A program made the translations under genes and the position numbers. The notes beneath the pieces were generated by a model that was not told the DNA's origin, searched no databases, and was given only the letters and a program-made list of their open reading frames with translations. A stretch of DNA of 15,765 nt from Bacteroidetes bacterium UBA4408. GTDB lineage: Bacteria; Bacteroidota; Bacteroidia; UBA4408. Within the stretch, counting starts at the first letter, position 1; each line of letters opens with the position of its first letter. Below are positions 9,401 to 15,765 of this stretch, in pieces. The stretch lies in the NCBI GenBank assembly GCA_002389785.1, contig DGQS01000213.1:1-15765 (forward strand), read 5' to 3'.

Positions 9401-12400
9401 TAGCAAGCAGGGGCCTTGTCGTCGGCCTTTACGGTTAATGTTGCCGGAGTAATTGTAAGTGCGCCTAAACCATAGGAAATATTAAAATTGTCAGATGTAA
9501 AGGCACCGGGCACAACCGACCAGTTTCCAACTGTTGTTCCGGTTACCAAATTAATTGAGTAAAACTCCGACAATGAGTCCGGTGCATTAACATCAATATC
9601 TTCCGCATCAATAATTACTACAACTTCGTCATTCGTTGAATCGGCTAGTGTTGTGCTATTTACAAGTCCTTTTCCATTTACAAGTCCTTTTGCATTCACC
9701 AAACCTCGGCCGTTTACCAATCCTTTTCCATTTACCAATCCGCGTCCGTTAACAAGTCCTCGTCCATTTACAATTCCATCGGCACTTACTAAAACAGTAG
9801 TGTCTTGGTTTATTTGATAGTTAAAAATAGAGGCTAAAGCTATGTCTACAATGTGGGTTGTGTCGTAAGTCATAACATTGTTCACTAAGCCCTTACCGTT
9901 TACTAAACCTCGAGCATTAACTAATCCTTTTCCACTAACCATAAAGGTTAATCCGGCTATGTCTGCATTTACTAAGCCTCTTCCGTTTACCAACCCTTTC
10001 CCATCAACTAATGCAATTCCGTCTTCTGCAAGGTATTGATTGTGCTCGGTTTCAATCGAGTCCAAAAACTCCACTTGATCCAATGGGTCAATGTTACTAT
10101 TGTCATACACATAGTGAAATTTAAATCCTCCTATTTTCTCACCGTATACTAGACTTGTATCCCTTGGTGTAATTAATAATGGCATTTTTTCAATTTCTAA
10201 CAACCCATCAACAAATTCATAGGTGTAAAGCTGATTAAGGGCAAGATCCGTTGGGTCGGACATATTAAATGTTCGTTCAGGACGAATGTAGTAGAGGGCC
10301 ACATTACTTTTACTGTTTGCCGGTGTTGAATAAGTAAGTGTGTTTAAACCCAAATCAGTTAGCGTTAAGGAGGTAGAAGCAAGGTCTACACCATCAACCG
10401 TAATTGAAGAAGTAAAGACCGGTAGTTTTTCGCCAAATTTTTTGTTTTTATTATCCGCAATAACTTTAATTTTTTGCTTGTAGTTTTGGAAGAAATAAAG
10501 GGTGTCAGATACTCCTCCATCATTTAAGTTGGTACAAATTGAAGCTGTTGAAACCCAAACCGGAGGATTACCAATAAATGCAGGTACAGTGGCATCGATT
10601 TGATTGGCATTCACATACGTAGAATTTAATGCGGCTCCATTTAAAAACACCACCGAGCTTGGTGAAAGGTAACTACCGTATACCGAAACAGTAAATGAAG
10701 TCGTTCCTGCCGTTATTCCAACAGGTACATGTAAACTATCAACAAGCGGTTTTGGAGCCACGAACGATTGTAATGCTGAGTCGGCTTGAATAAATCCAGA
10801 ACCTGTAGTATAATCAAATCCGGCAGCTCCCATATCCAAAGCTGTGTTTTGAAGTATGTTTCTAACGTCTGAAGGACTTAAACTTTGGGAATAGTATTTT
10901 TGTTTTGCCTCAATTAAAAGTGCTGCAACCGCCGCCGCGTGTGGCGCTGAACAAGAGGTACCAAAAAAGTTAGGAAACGCGTCTCCGTCAATATTTACTC
11001 CTCCCATACTAACCGTAGTATTTACACCATTGGGAGCACAAAACTCCGGTTTGTTTCGAACAATTCCGTTCACAGCAGTTCCTCCAATCGAAGAAAACGA
11101 TGCTACAGTTGGCGGGTTTACACCAAATGGCGGTGTATTGGTATATAAAACAGCCCCTACAGCCATTGCTCCTTCTGAATTCGCTTGACCTACAATACTT
11201 GAAGAACTTGTTGAATTGTATTCGTCAATTATTGCTTCTCCTCTGAACACAATGTATTTGAAACGAACATTATCGGTCCCCCATGCTCGTGTTATCATAA
11301 TGTTTGCATGAGCTGTTCCAGCCACTGTAAATGGTAATACTTCTATTGGATCTCCCCAGTTGTTTTTGCGGTTAAAACCAAAAATTTTTCCTCCGGCATC
11401 ATTCACTAGATAAATATCTAAATCGTTTCTAGTTCCCGGCAATTGTCCTAATGAGTAAATCGAGTCTTCCCACTGCAGCACAATTGTATAGCTGCCTGCC
11501 GGAAGGGTTACACTTTGGAACAAATCCCCTCCTCCAAAATCATGAGCACTTCCGGTAAAACCGGCAGGTGCCACAACCGGATTAAAAATACCTTCGTATG
11601 CTTTGTTTCCAAAATTACCGGCAGCTGAAAAATATGAAACTCCTTGTGCTGCAACTGTGTTTACAGCTGTTGAAACCAAACCTTCTTTAAAAAATGGTTC
11701 TGTGATGTAAGTAACATCGTCAACTATTACATCGCATCCGGCTGATGCTAGCTCCTTAATTCCTTCAGCGAAGTCGCCGGCGCTGATAAATCCGGTTCGA
11801 AACGCAATTTCTGCATTGGGTGCTATATCGTGCACTATTTGCGCCATGGCTCTACCTTCATCACTTTGTTTTCCGTAAGGATAATCAAGCAATATACTCA
11901 CTCCTGCACTCGGTAAATCTCCGTTGCTCACATCAACTGCCGCTTTGTTCCCTGAAAGGGTATTAAAACTATTCGAAATAACACCCACTTTTACACCTTG
12001 ACCATTTACCCCGAAAACATTGCGTGAAGCATCCGAGCGCATCGATATGTCGCCTTTGCTGTAAGCAATTCCACTGCTGCTAACCGGCGGATAGTAAGGT
12101 CTCACATAATTCACTAAAGTTGGAATGCTGTCAAGTTTTTTGAGATGATTGATTGGGAATTTTCCTGTTATAATAAACGGATTTATACCATTGTCAATGG
12201 TGTCGGTCATACCGTATGCTGGTGTTAACAACAATGCGAGCAATGCATTATATTGTCCATCGTTTGCAATAACCTCAATGTACACGCTGTCGGAGGATAT
12301 TAAGTAAATGTTGTTTTTAATTGTGGCTGTATCAGTAACGCTGCTTTGATTAAAATATAATTGCGATAGCTCTGATCCGATTTTATCATCTACCTTTCCA

Positions 12401-14949
12401 TTAATCGGCGGAGGATAATATGGATTGATACAAGAAACCGAGGTTACTTCAATGGATGAGCTTGAAGAGCAGCCGGAGCTGTAGGTGGCCAATACTGTAT
12501 ATGTACCTGCAGCGTTGACTGTGATGCTGTCGTTGGTCTCATTGCCGGGTGTCCATAAATAAGAAACAACTGAGTCAGCCGGAGCTGCAAAAACAGACCA
12601 CATCGTTCCGTTTTTAAGAATTGCAACCTCTTGATTATTAACATTTATTCCACCTACCGGATTCGCAACAGGAGCTCCTTGACCCGATGAAAAGGTGCTT
12701 GAGTTATAGGCTATTGTATCCGCTCCTTCATTAAAGTTAAAATACTCAATAAGTCCATAGCTGCCGGTGTTTGTAAAGCTTTGACTGTTCAGATAAAGTG
12801 CAGAGGGGCCTAATTCGTAATTCCACACTCTTAACTCATCGATCAAACCGGTATAAAAATGTGCGCCAACAATGTCCGCTCCAATTTTGTATTTATCACC
12901 CATCACATAATTAAAAGCAAAACTTTCTGACTCAAGTGCGCTATTTAAATAAAGCTTATATTGAAAATTGTAATATTCAAACGCAACATGATACCAGGTA
13001 CCGGGCACGAGGGTGGTGGTTCCGAAAGATTCATGCGTTTCAATAAACCCATCAGCATCTGATACGGCTTGACCATATAGCTTGCCATTTCTCAATCCTA
13101 AGGTAAAGTTTCCTATCGTGTCTCCATATGAAAAAATAGTTCCATCGGTTACATTTGAAGGGTTAATCCAAGCTTCAACAGTGCGGCTCGAATTTCCGTA
13201 TGGTAGCCCACTGTTGTCGCCATGCAAATAGTCATCTATACCATCAAACTTAACCGCAAAGTTAGAATCCGGTTGAACCGATAATTGCAGCACCTCTCCA
13301 TCACATATTTGTTGAGAGCCGGAAGCTGTAATGGCCGGGATGGGAGGAACAAGTTCCACAACCTGTAACTCTGTTGTGCTCGAACATCCGCCCGGTTCTG
13401 AAACGGTATAATAATATGATCCAACAGTTAGTCCGGCTGTAGTGTCTCCCGAAATGCTATAACCCATTCCTGCTCCACCGGTAACATTTAATGTTACACT
13501 ACCAGTTGAACCCTGGCAAATACCTAACACTGGAGGGGTAACATGCAGCACAAGAGGGGCTGGACTTTCAACCGCTACACTCATTGGGTTTGCTCCTTCA
13601 CAGCCTGAATCATCTATGATGTTAACAGTATACTCGCCGGAAAACAGATTGTTAAATACTCCGCTTGTGTTTTGATCGTAAAAATCCGATCCAAAAATTG
13701 TATATTGATATCCATTTTGTGAAGAACCCCCAACAACATTGCTAATCGTAATACTACCGTCGTTTATTGTTGTACAGGTTGAACTATCTGTTTGAACCGT
13801 GAAGGTTATCAAAGGTTGCTGGTTTACTGTTACTGTTACTGAGTCTATTGCTGTACACCCTCCGGAAGTCGAGCCATTTAAAATATACGTAGTTGTGGTT
13901 GTCGGACTAACAAATAAAAAACTGTTTGTTTCTCCGTTGCTCCACAAATAGTTATCTACATTCCCGTCTGCAATTAGCATTGCTGTTCCTCCTTCACAAA
14001 GAGTTTGGTCTGCACCGGCATTCACATAAACGCTGTTTCCAATAAACGGATTGTTGTCATTACAATCGGTGCTGTCCAATACAAATCCTGGAGGGGTGCA
14101 CAAAGAAGATCCAATCATAGAAACTTGTATATTTCCAAAGCCATCAGCATCGGTATCTTCGTAAAAGGTAACAGTTGGAGCAATGTTGCAGGAAGTACCA
14201 CTAATTACACCTCCCGGACTAATCCAATTTGAAAAATTTCCCTGTAATAAAAAACCTAATAAGTTCCCTTGAAAATTATTCCCACTTGCATCTATCAGAT
14301 TGGTGATGGGTGTGTTGTTTCCGCCGGCTATGCCTTGGTTGAAGTGATAGTTTGCGGATAGTCCCGGCTCCGGTGAGTTTATTTCACAATTTAAATAGGC
14401 ATTAATTTCGTCAGGACACAGTGTTTTGTTCCAAATTCTAAACTCGTCAATACTTCCTTTAAAAAATGGGTCCGTTAATACATCTGAGCGACCCATCCAG
14501 TAATTTGCAATTGGGCCGATATCACTTAGGTGTACCGACATCGTTGGATTAATTCCTTCTTGTATCCCGTTTAAAAAATACCTGCAGGTATTGTCATGCT
14601 GGGTAATCGTAACTTGATTCCAACCTGACCAAAACAAGGGTGAAATACCTTCTACAAATTGCTCTCCCGATCCTGCATTTATTGTAAATTTTGGCCTTCC
14701 GGTACCTTCATTAATGCTGAAACGCATGTATTGGGAGGGGTTGTTCCAAAAACTAAACACTCGTTGGTTTACTAAATTTGTATCGCACTTTACCCAAAAC
14801 TGTATTGCAAAATCGTTTGTGCTCGACAGCGAGGGGGGAATAATGACAAAATCATTTTGGCCATCAAACCGAAGCGATGCTCCTGATTGAGCATAAGAGG
14901 CAAAAGATACTAAGCAGGATATTCCTACAGCAAGTAAAAGTTTTTTCAT
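6247..14949 (-). CDS. Giant (2900 aa) T9SS-exported LamG/serine peptidase-like/MBG/SprB/PKD surface protein
   Basis: Starts at ATG 14949 with signal peptide MKKLLLAVGISC...SYAQ-SG. Order of domains, by residue: LamG/concanavalin-like (about 24-185, GSIDEFRIWN); a metal-binding DTDADGFG...DCNDNNP motif (about 262-300); Ig-like (305-378); SprB-like (379-535); second LamG (563-740, GLIDELRVWN); Ig-like (785-835); a propeptide-like stretch and serine peptidase domain (about 840-1393); IPT/TIG (1400-1490); MBG-like (1494-1587); MBG-like interrupted by hexapeptide arrays (1587-1855); MBG-like (1838-1925); six SprB-type repeats (1926-2338); five PKD-like repeats (2345-2800); an EEEE linker; T9SS type A sorting domain (about 2815-2900, YPNPTSDK). 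Expected to be secreted by T9SS and displayed outside, with LamG, SprB and PKD modules as binding or spacing units. Whether the peptidase is active is uncertain. Adhesin, surface protease or both are possible. A terminator follows the stop codon. No standard promoter was found upstream. Confidence 0.92.
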   Translation of the reverse strand: MKKLLLAVGISCLVSFASYAQSGASLRFDGQNDFVIIPPSLSSTNDFAIQFWVKCDTNLVNQRVFSFWNNPSQYMRFSINEGTGRPKFTINAGSGEQFVEGISPLFWSGWNQVTITQHDNTCRYFLNGIQEGINPTMSVHLSDIGPIANYWMGRSDVLTDPFFKGSIDEFRIWNKTLCPDEINAYLNCEINSPEPGLSANYHFNQGIAGGNNTPITNLIDASGNNFQGNLLGFLLQGNFSNWISPGGVISGTSCNIAPTVTFYEDTDADGFGNIQVSMIGSSLCTPPGFVLDSTDCNDNNPFIGNSVYVNAGADQTLCEGGTAMLIADGNVDNYLWSNGETNSFLFVSPTTTTTYILNGSTSGGCTAIDSVTVTVNQQPLITFTVQTDSSTCTTINDGSITISNVVGGSSQNGYQYTIFGSDFYDQNTSGVFNNLFSGEYTVNIIDDSGCEGANPMSVAVESPAPLVLHVTPPVLGICQGSTGSVTLNVTGGAGMGYSISGDTTAGLTVGSYYYTVSEPGGCSSTTELQVVELVPPIPAITASGSQQICDGEVLQLSVQPDSNFAVKFDGIDDYLHGDNSGLPYGNSSRTVEAWINPSNVTDGTIFSYGDTIGNFTLGLRNGKLYGQAVSDADGFIETHESFGTTTLVPGTWYHVAFEYYNFQYKLYLNSALESESFAFNYVMGDKYKIGADIVGAHFYTGLIDELRVWNYELGPSALYLNSQSFTNTGSYGLIEYFNFNEGADTIAYNSSTFSSGQGAPVANPVGGINVNNQEVAILKNGTMWSVFAAPADSVVSYLWTPGNETNDSITVNAAGTYTVLATYSSGCSSSSSIEVTSVSCINPYYPPPINGKVDDKIGSELSQLYFNQSSVTDTATIKNNIYLISSDSVYIEVIANDGQYNALLALLLTPAYGMTDTIDNGINPFIITGKFPINHLKKLDSIPTLVNYVRPYYPPVSSSGIAYSKGDISMRSDASRNVFGVNGQGVKVGVISNSFNTLSGNKAAVDVSNGDLPSAGVSILLDYPYGKQSDEGRAMAQIVHDIAPNAEIAFRTGFISAGDFAEGIKELASAGCDVIVDDVTYITEPFFKEGLVSTAVNTVAAQGVSYFSAAGNFGNKAYEGIFNPVVAPAGFTGSAHDFGGGDLFQSVTLPAGSYTIVLQWEDSIYSLGQLPGTRNDLDIYLVNDAGGKIFGFNRKNNWGDPIEVLPFTVAGTAHANIMITRAWGTDNVRFKYIVFRGEAIIDEYNSTSSSSIVGQANSEGAMAVGAVLYTNTPPFGVNPPTVASFSSIGGTAVNGIVRNKPEFCAPNGVNTTVSMGGVNIDGDAFPNFFGTSCSAPHAAAVAALLIEAKQKYYSQSLSPSDVRNILQNTALDMGAAGFDYTTGSGFIQADSALQSFVAPKPLVDSLHVPVGITAGTTSFTVSVYGSYLSPSSVVFLNGAALNSTYVNANQIDATVPAFIGNPPVWVSTASICTNLNDGGVSDTLYFFQNYKQKIKVIADNKNKKFGEKLPVFTSSITVDGVDLASTSLTLTDLGLNTLTYSTPANSKSNVALYYIRPERTFNMSDPTDLALNQLYTYEFVDGLLEIEKMPLLITPRDTSLVYGEKIGGFKFHYVYDNSNIDPLDQVEFLDSIETEHNQYLAEDGIALVDGKGLVNGRGLVNADIAGLTFMVSGKGLVNARGLVNGKGLVNNVMTYDTTHIVDIALASIFNYQINQDTTVLVSADGIVNGRGLVNGRGLVNGKGLVNGRGLVNAKGLVNGKGLVNSTTLADSTNDEVVVIIDAEDIDVNAPDSLSEFYSINLVTGTTVGNWSVVPGAFTSDNFNISYGLGALTITPATLTVKADDKAPACYGAPDFSATITGFQYQDVKAGVIDSGPNFSLVNNVNQSIVGTPIGGSYSIIPLAVNLVQPTNYTLVYSNGTLIQPDSLFINATATQPSCFGQTGSVILGASGGTPNYNYNSTPTINLIAGDYIYSVTDSKGCVASTTTTINAAPTELTLQATAIQPSCSGQLGSVDLLATGGVGNYSYSTNSTLNLTAGIYNYTVSDSNGCMANASATVSAAPSLLTLLATATQPSCNGQLGSVDLQAAGGVGGYSFGTTPTMDLTAGTYNYSVTDGNGCIALASATIVSSPSTLTLSAIAAQPLCYGQLGSVTLQASGGSGSYNYDSTPTQNLTAGTYNYTVSDGNGCIASASATIAAAPSLLSLSAIAAQPLCYGQSGSVDLQATGGSGSYNYGSTSTQNLTAGTYNYMVSDGNGCVASASATIVAPPIFTVSTSNTSATCGSANGTATALPQGGTPGYSYSWVPSLINTQTASGLAAGIYTVNVSDANGCLTSATTTIGSTGSAPATPGPINGPIGVCRNQIGVVFSIAPVPSATSYTWTLPAGVSGSSSSNSITLAFSSTYNTGTITVRANNSCGSSASVSFVATKLIAAPTKPGLIVGSKNICTSTPTDYSIAPVANASSYIWTVSGTGISIVNGQGTTSVKVLTSTGFVGGTITVRASNCYGNSNSQTMKLYAPLTTAPVFSVNSGSDNPTSGVCGGGSYDFEIVENDAALSYTWSAPNGCIINDRMGHTGNPLTVVGRDPFGEYEVVVTFPTGFVSGAVTVFANNTCSTSPVASLTVRSKPTAPGSIMGPSTNLCGKTGIVYSIAAVSGATSYTWTVPSGVSIVSNNGTSIKVNFGSSFTSSGTLKVAAKNSCGSSETSNLLLNSAPETPGAISGASSVCKSNTSVIYSIAAVSGATSYYWTASNGATIVGSNSGTSVKVKFTGTTSATVVLKVKSKNSCSNSLNSEKIIAVNAACRTIETEEEEAVTASVGLINIATYPNPTSDKLMINFESIGNNLYTVKLIDLLGKLHYVSSNTSQEGINQISIDVSSYPKGIYFLFIEEKATEIVRIVIE
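6550..7925 (-). repeat. Five tandem PKD-like repeats (protein-level)
   Basis: Each unit of about 85-100 residues opens with a P-G-x-I-x-G-x-x-x-x-C type motif (for example TPGAISGASSVC). It continues with YSIAxVxxATSYxWT and closes with V-x-V-x-x-x-NSC. Four copies are clear; the third counted from the N-terminal side is more divergent (APVFSVNSGS...). They form an Ig-fold stalk between the SprB array and the sorting domain. Two conserved Cys per copy could form a disulfide outside the cell. Confidence 0.8.
7936..9174 (-). repeat. Six tandem SprB-type repeats, 207-bp period
   Basis: The conserved Cys of the QP[SL]C motif falls at 9138, 8931, 8724, 8517 and 8310 (codon first base, minus strand), an exact 207-base (69-residue) period. 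A sixth, diverged copy follows 204 bases later at 8106. Each unit reads QPxCxGQxGSV...GGxxxYxY...L-AG-Y-Y-V-D-GC, the SprB repeat pattern named after the flavobacterial gliding adhesin SprB. Units 4 and 5 are about 89% identical over 180 aligned bases by hand count, showing recent duplication or gene conversion. Confidence 0.9.
9658..9780 (-). repeat. GLVN hexapeptide array 2 (seven units)
   Basis: Residues 1724-1764 are DGIVN followed by GRGLVN, GRGLVN, GKGLVN, GRGLVN, AKGLVN and GKGLVN, an 18-base period. Codons differ between units: Leu is CTT or TTG, Val is GTA, GTT or GTG, Asn is AAT or AAC, Arg is CGA or CGC. The array therefore is not fresh slippage. It is strongly basic and is followed by an acidic stretch (NDEVVVIIDAEDIDVNAPD). 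I know no named domain for it. Confidence 0.95.
9880..10014 (-). repeat. GLVN hexapeptide array 1 (five units plus an interruption)
   Basis: Residues 1646-1690 read ALVD, GKGLVN, GRGLVN, then an 11-residue interruption (ADIAGLTFMVS), then GKGLVN, ARGLVN, GKGLVN. A 33-residue unrelated spacer (1691-1723) separates it from array 2. Codons again vary (Leu TTA and TTG, Arg AGA and CGA, Lys AAA and AAG). Both arrays sit between the opening of an MBG-like domain (LVYGEKIGGF) and its ending (GNWSVVPGAFTSDNFNISY). Confidence 0.93.
10771..12027 (-). other. Subtilase/sedolisin-superfamily peptidase domain with atypical active site
   Basis: Residues about 975-1393. The serine motif GTSCSAPHAAAVAAL (Ser 1332) and the SAAGN oxyanion motif are clear. 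The strand that normally carries the catalytic Asp reads VGVISNSFN, with Asn 993 where I expect Asp. Instead of the HGTH motif there is DEGRAMAQIVHDIAP (1030-1044), which lines up with the APxA-anchored Glu region of sedolisins (Glu 1031). A jelly-roll-like insertion (LPAGSYTIVLQWED) lies between the oxyanion and serine motifs. The fold assignment is firm; activity is not. Confidence 0.8.
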
Positions 14950-15003
14950 GTGGTTTTTATGAATACTGTTTCTTAAATAAGCCGAGTTTTTCTAGGAAAG
15001 GTC

Positions 15004-15033
15004 TTATAAAAGGCCTTCTATGTTATAAAAGGC
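15004..15033. repeat. 11-bp direct repeat in the divergent spacer
   Basis: TTATAAAAGGC occurs at 15004-15014 and again at 15023-15033, 19 bases apart start to start, between the giant gene and the LamG gene. The first copy overlaps the palindrome AAGGCCTT (15010-15017). It lies 55-84 bases upstream of the giant gene's ATG, where an operator or promoter would be expected. Nothing identifies a regulator. The rest of the 285-base spacer is AT-rich, with no small gene that I can support. Confidence 0.4.
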
Positions 15034-15176
15034 AATACAACGAAAGAATTAAAATAAAGTTTCGATAAACCGTATTTTCTATATAAGCCTAATAAATAAC
15101 ATTAGCGAATATACTGTCTTATTTATTTATATGCAAGTTGTTTTGAGTTTGCCTTCTTAATTGTCTTCGATTGTAA

Positions 15177-15205
15177 TTGAACTTTGGAAGGGTTGATTAT
15201 ATTTG
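15177..15205 (+). promoter_or_regulatory. Bacteroidota-type promoter of the right-edge LamG gene
   Basis: TTG at 15177-15179, an 18-base spacer, then TATATTTG at 15198-15205, an exact match to TAnnTTTG. Transcription would start near 15211, giving a leader of about 24 bases before ATG 15235. This is the best promoter match in the window. Confidence 0.65.
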
Positions 15206-15234
15206 TATCATAAAGAACCCAAAAATTATTTCCA

Positions 15235-15765
15235 ATGAGATCCCGTATTTTTTTGTTTTTATGTTTCCTGTTTACATCCCAAGTATTCACAATATGCCAA
15301 GCACAACAAGGGAGTTTGTTGTTTGATGGAGTAGATGACAAAGTGGTTGTTCCTGCTAATTCCGCTTTCAATTCGGCTTCCGCCATTACTTGCGAAGCTT
15401 GGATAAACGCAACACAGTGGAAGGCTCAAATATACCAAGGAACGATTGTGGGAAAAGACGGAAGCAATACTAGCGGTTATGCATTAAGATGCGGAGCCAA
15501 TGGTAAACTTAGTTTTGTGGTGGGAGGACCCGGTGGTTGGACCGAAGCAACTTGCGCCAGCATTATGCAAGCAAACGTATGGACACATGTTGCGGGTGTT
15601 TTTGACAATGGATCGGTAAGAATTTACATCAACGGAAATTTGGTTGGCTCAAATACCACCAGCACCATTACAGCTTCTACCGTTAATTTACTTATTGGCG
15701 AAAGTCCGGGGTTTGCTGGTCGTGTTTTTAAAGGTTACCTCGATGAGGTTCGTGTTTGGAACGTT
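15235..15765 (+). CDS. LamG-domain secreted protein, 3' truncated by window edge
   Basis: 177 codons from ATG 15235, open to the right edge in frame. A signal peptide (RSRIFLFLCFLF core, likely cleavage around CQAQ-QG) is followed by a LamG/concanavalin-like domain starting at about residue 27 (LLFDGVDDKVVVP). It continues through ITCEAWINA, WTHVAGVFDNGSVRIYING and GYLDEVRVWN, the usual ending of the fold. It is homologous to the two LamG domains of the divergent giant protein, and the shared N-terminal layout suggests another large modular surface protein, but the rest lies outside the window. LamG domains in such proteins commonly bind carbohydrate or protein ligands; the target here is unknown. 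The start is supported by the signal peptide and by the promoter 30 bases upstream. Confidence 0.88.
   Translation, partial: MRSRIFLFLCFLFTSQVFTICQAQQGSLLFDGVDDKVVVPANSAFNSASAITCEAWINATQWKAQIYQGTIVGKDGSNTSGYALRCGANGKLSFVVGGPGGWTEATCASIMQANVWTHVAGVFDNGSVRIYINGNLVGSNTTSTITASTVNLLIGESPGFAGRVFKGYLDEVRVWNV

Noticed and set aside
9658..10014. CRISPR-like short repeats
   Set aside because: The 18-base period is coding hexapeptide repeat without unique spacers, in frame within a long ORF.
15091..15127. AATAAATAA ... TTATTTATT inverted repeat
   Set aside because: All A/T pairs with a 19-base loop; expected by chance in such AT-rich spacer and too weak to call a terminator or operator.
15123..15386. 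87-codon minus-strand ORF in the divergent spacer
   Set aside because: It overlaps the promoter, signal peptide and LamG start of the plus-strand gene and has no recognisable motif.

Overview
The window looks like chromosomal DNA from a member of the Bacteroidota, probably an uncultured or environmental lineage. The reasons are C-terminal type IX secretion (T9SS) sorting domains, SprB-type and MBG-type repeats, a PD40/PKD/SPOR-like/OmpA fusion, LamG-rich surface proteins, and promoter-like TTG...TAnnTTTG elements instead of sigma70 -35/-10 boxes. I see no RNA genes, insertion sequences, CRISPR arrays or phage genes.

Layout. Positions 1-1703 (+) hold the 3' part of an OmpA-family envelope protein, cut by the left edge. 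Positions 1729-4167 (+) encode a secreted beta-propeller/Ig/PKD protein with a T9SS tail. It converges on a minus-strand block. That block begins with a 2900-residue multidomain surface protein (14949 down to 6247), ends at a strong intrinsic terminator (about 6190-6232), and continues with a TPR-transmembrane-adenylate cyclase (ORF 6220 down to 4199, probably starting at TTG 6115). A 285-bp divergent spacer (14950-15234) separates the giant gene from a plus-strand LamG protein (15235 onward) that runs off the right edge.

The giant protein dominates the window. Its order is signal peptide, LamG, Ca-binding-like motif, Ig/SprB-like modules, second LamG, serine peptidase of the subtilase/sedolisin superfamily with an unusual active site, IPT/TIG, MBG-like domains, six tandem SprB-type repeats, five PKD-like repeats and a T9SS sorting domain. 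Two arrays of a near-perfect hexapeptide, G-[KR]-G-L-V-N, are embedded in one MBG-like domain. The protein sequence is held constant while codons have diverged, so the array is old and selected. This is the most unusual element here.

How the genes fit together: at least two products, possibly three, appear to be exported across the outer membrane by T9SS and anchored or released at the surface. The OmpA-family protein is a periplasm/outer-membrane scaffold. The cyclase is a separate inner-membrane signalling gene; the terminator argues that it is not simply co-transcribed with the giant gene. Any functional link between the cyclase and the surface proteins is conjecture from proximity.
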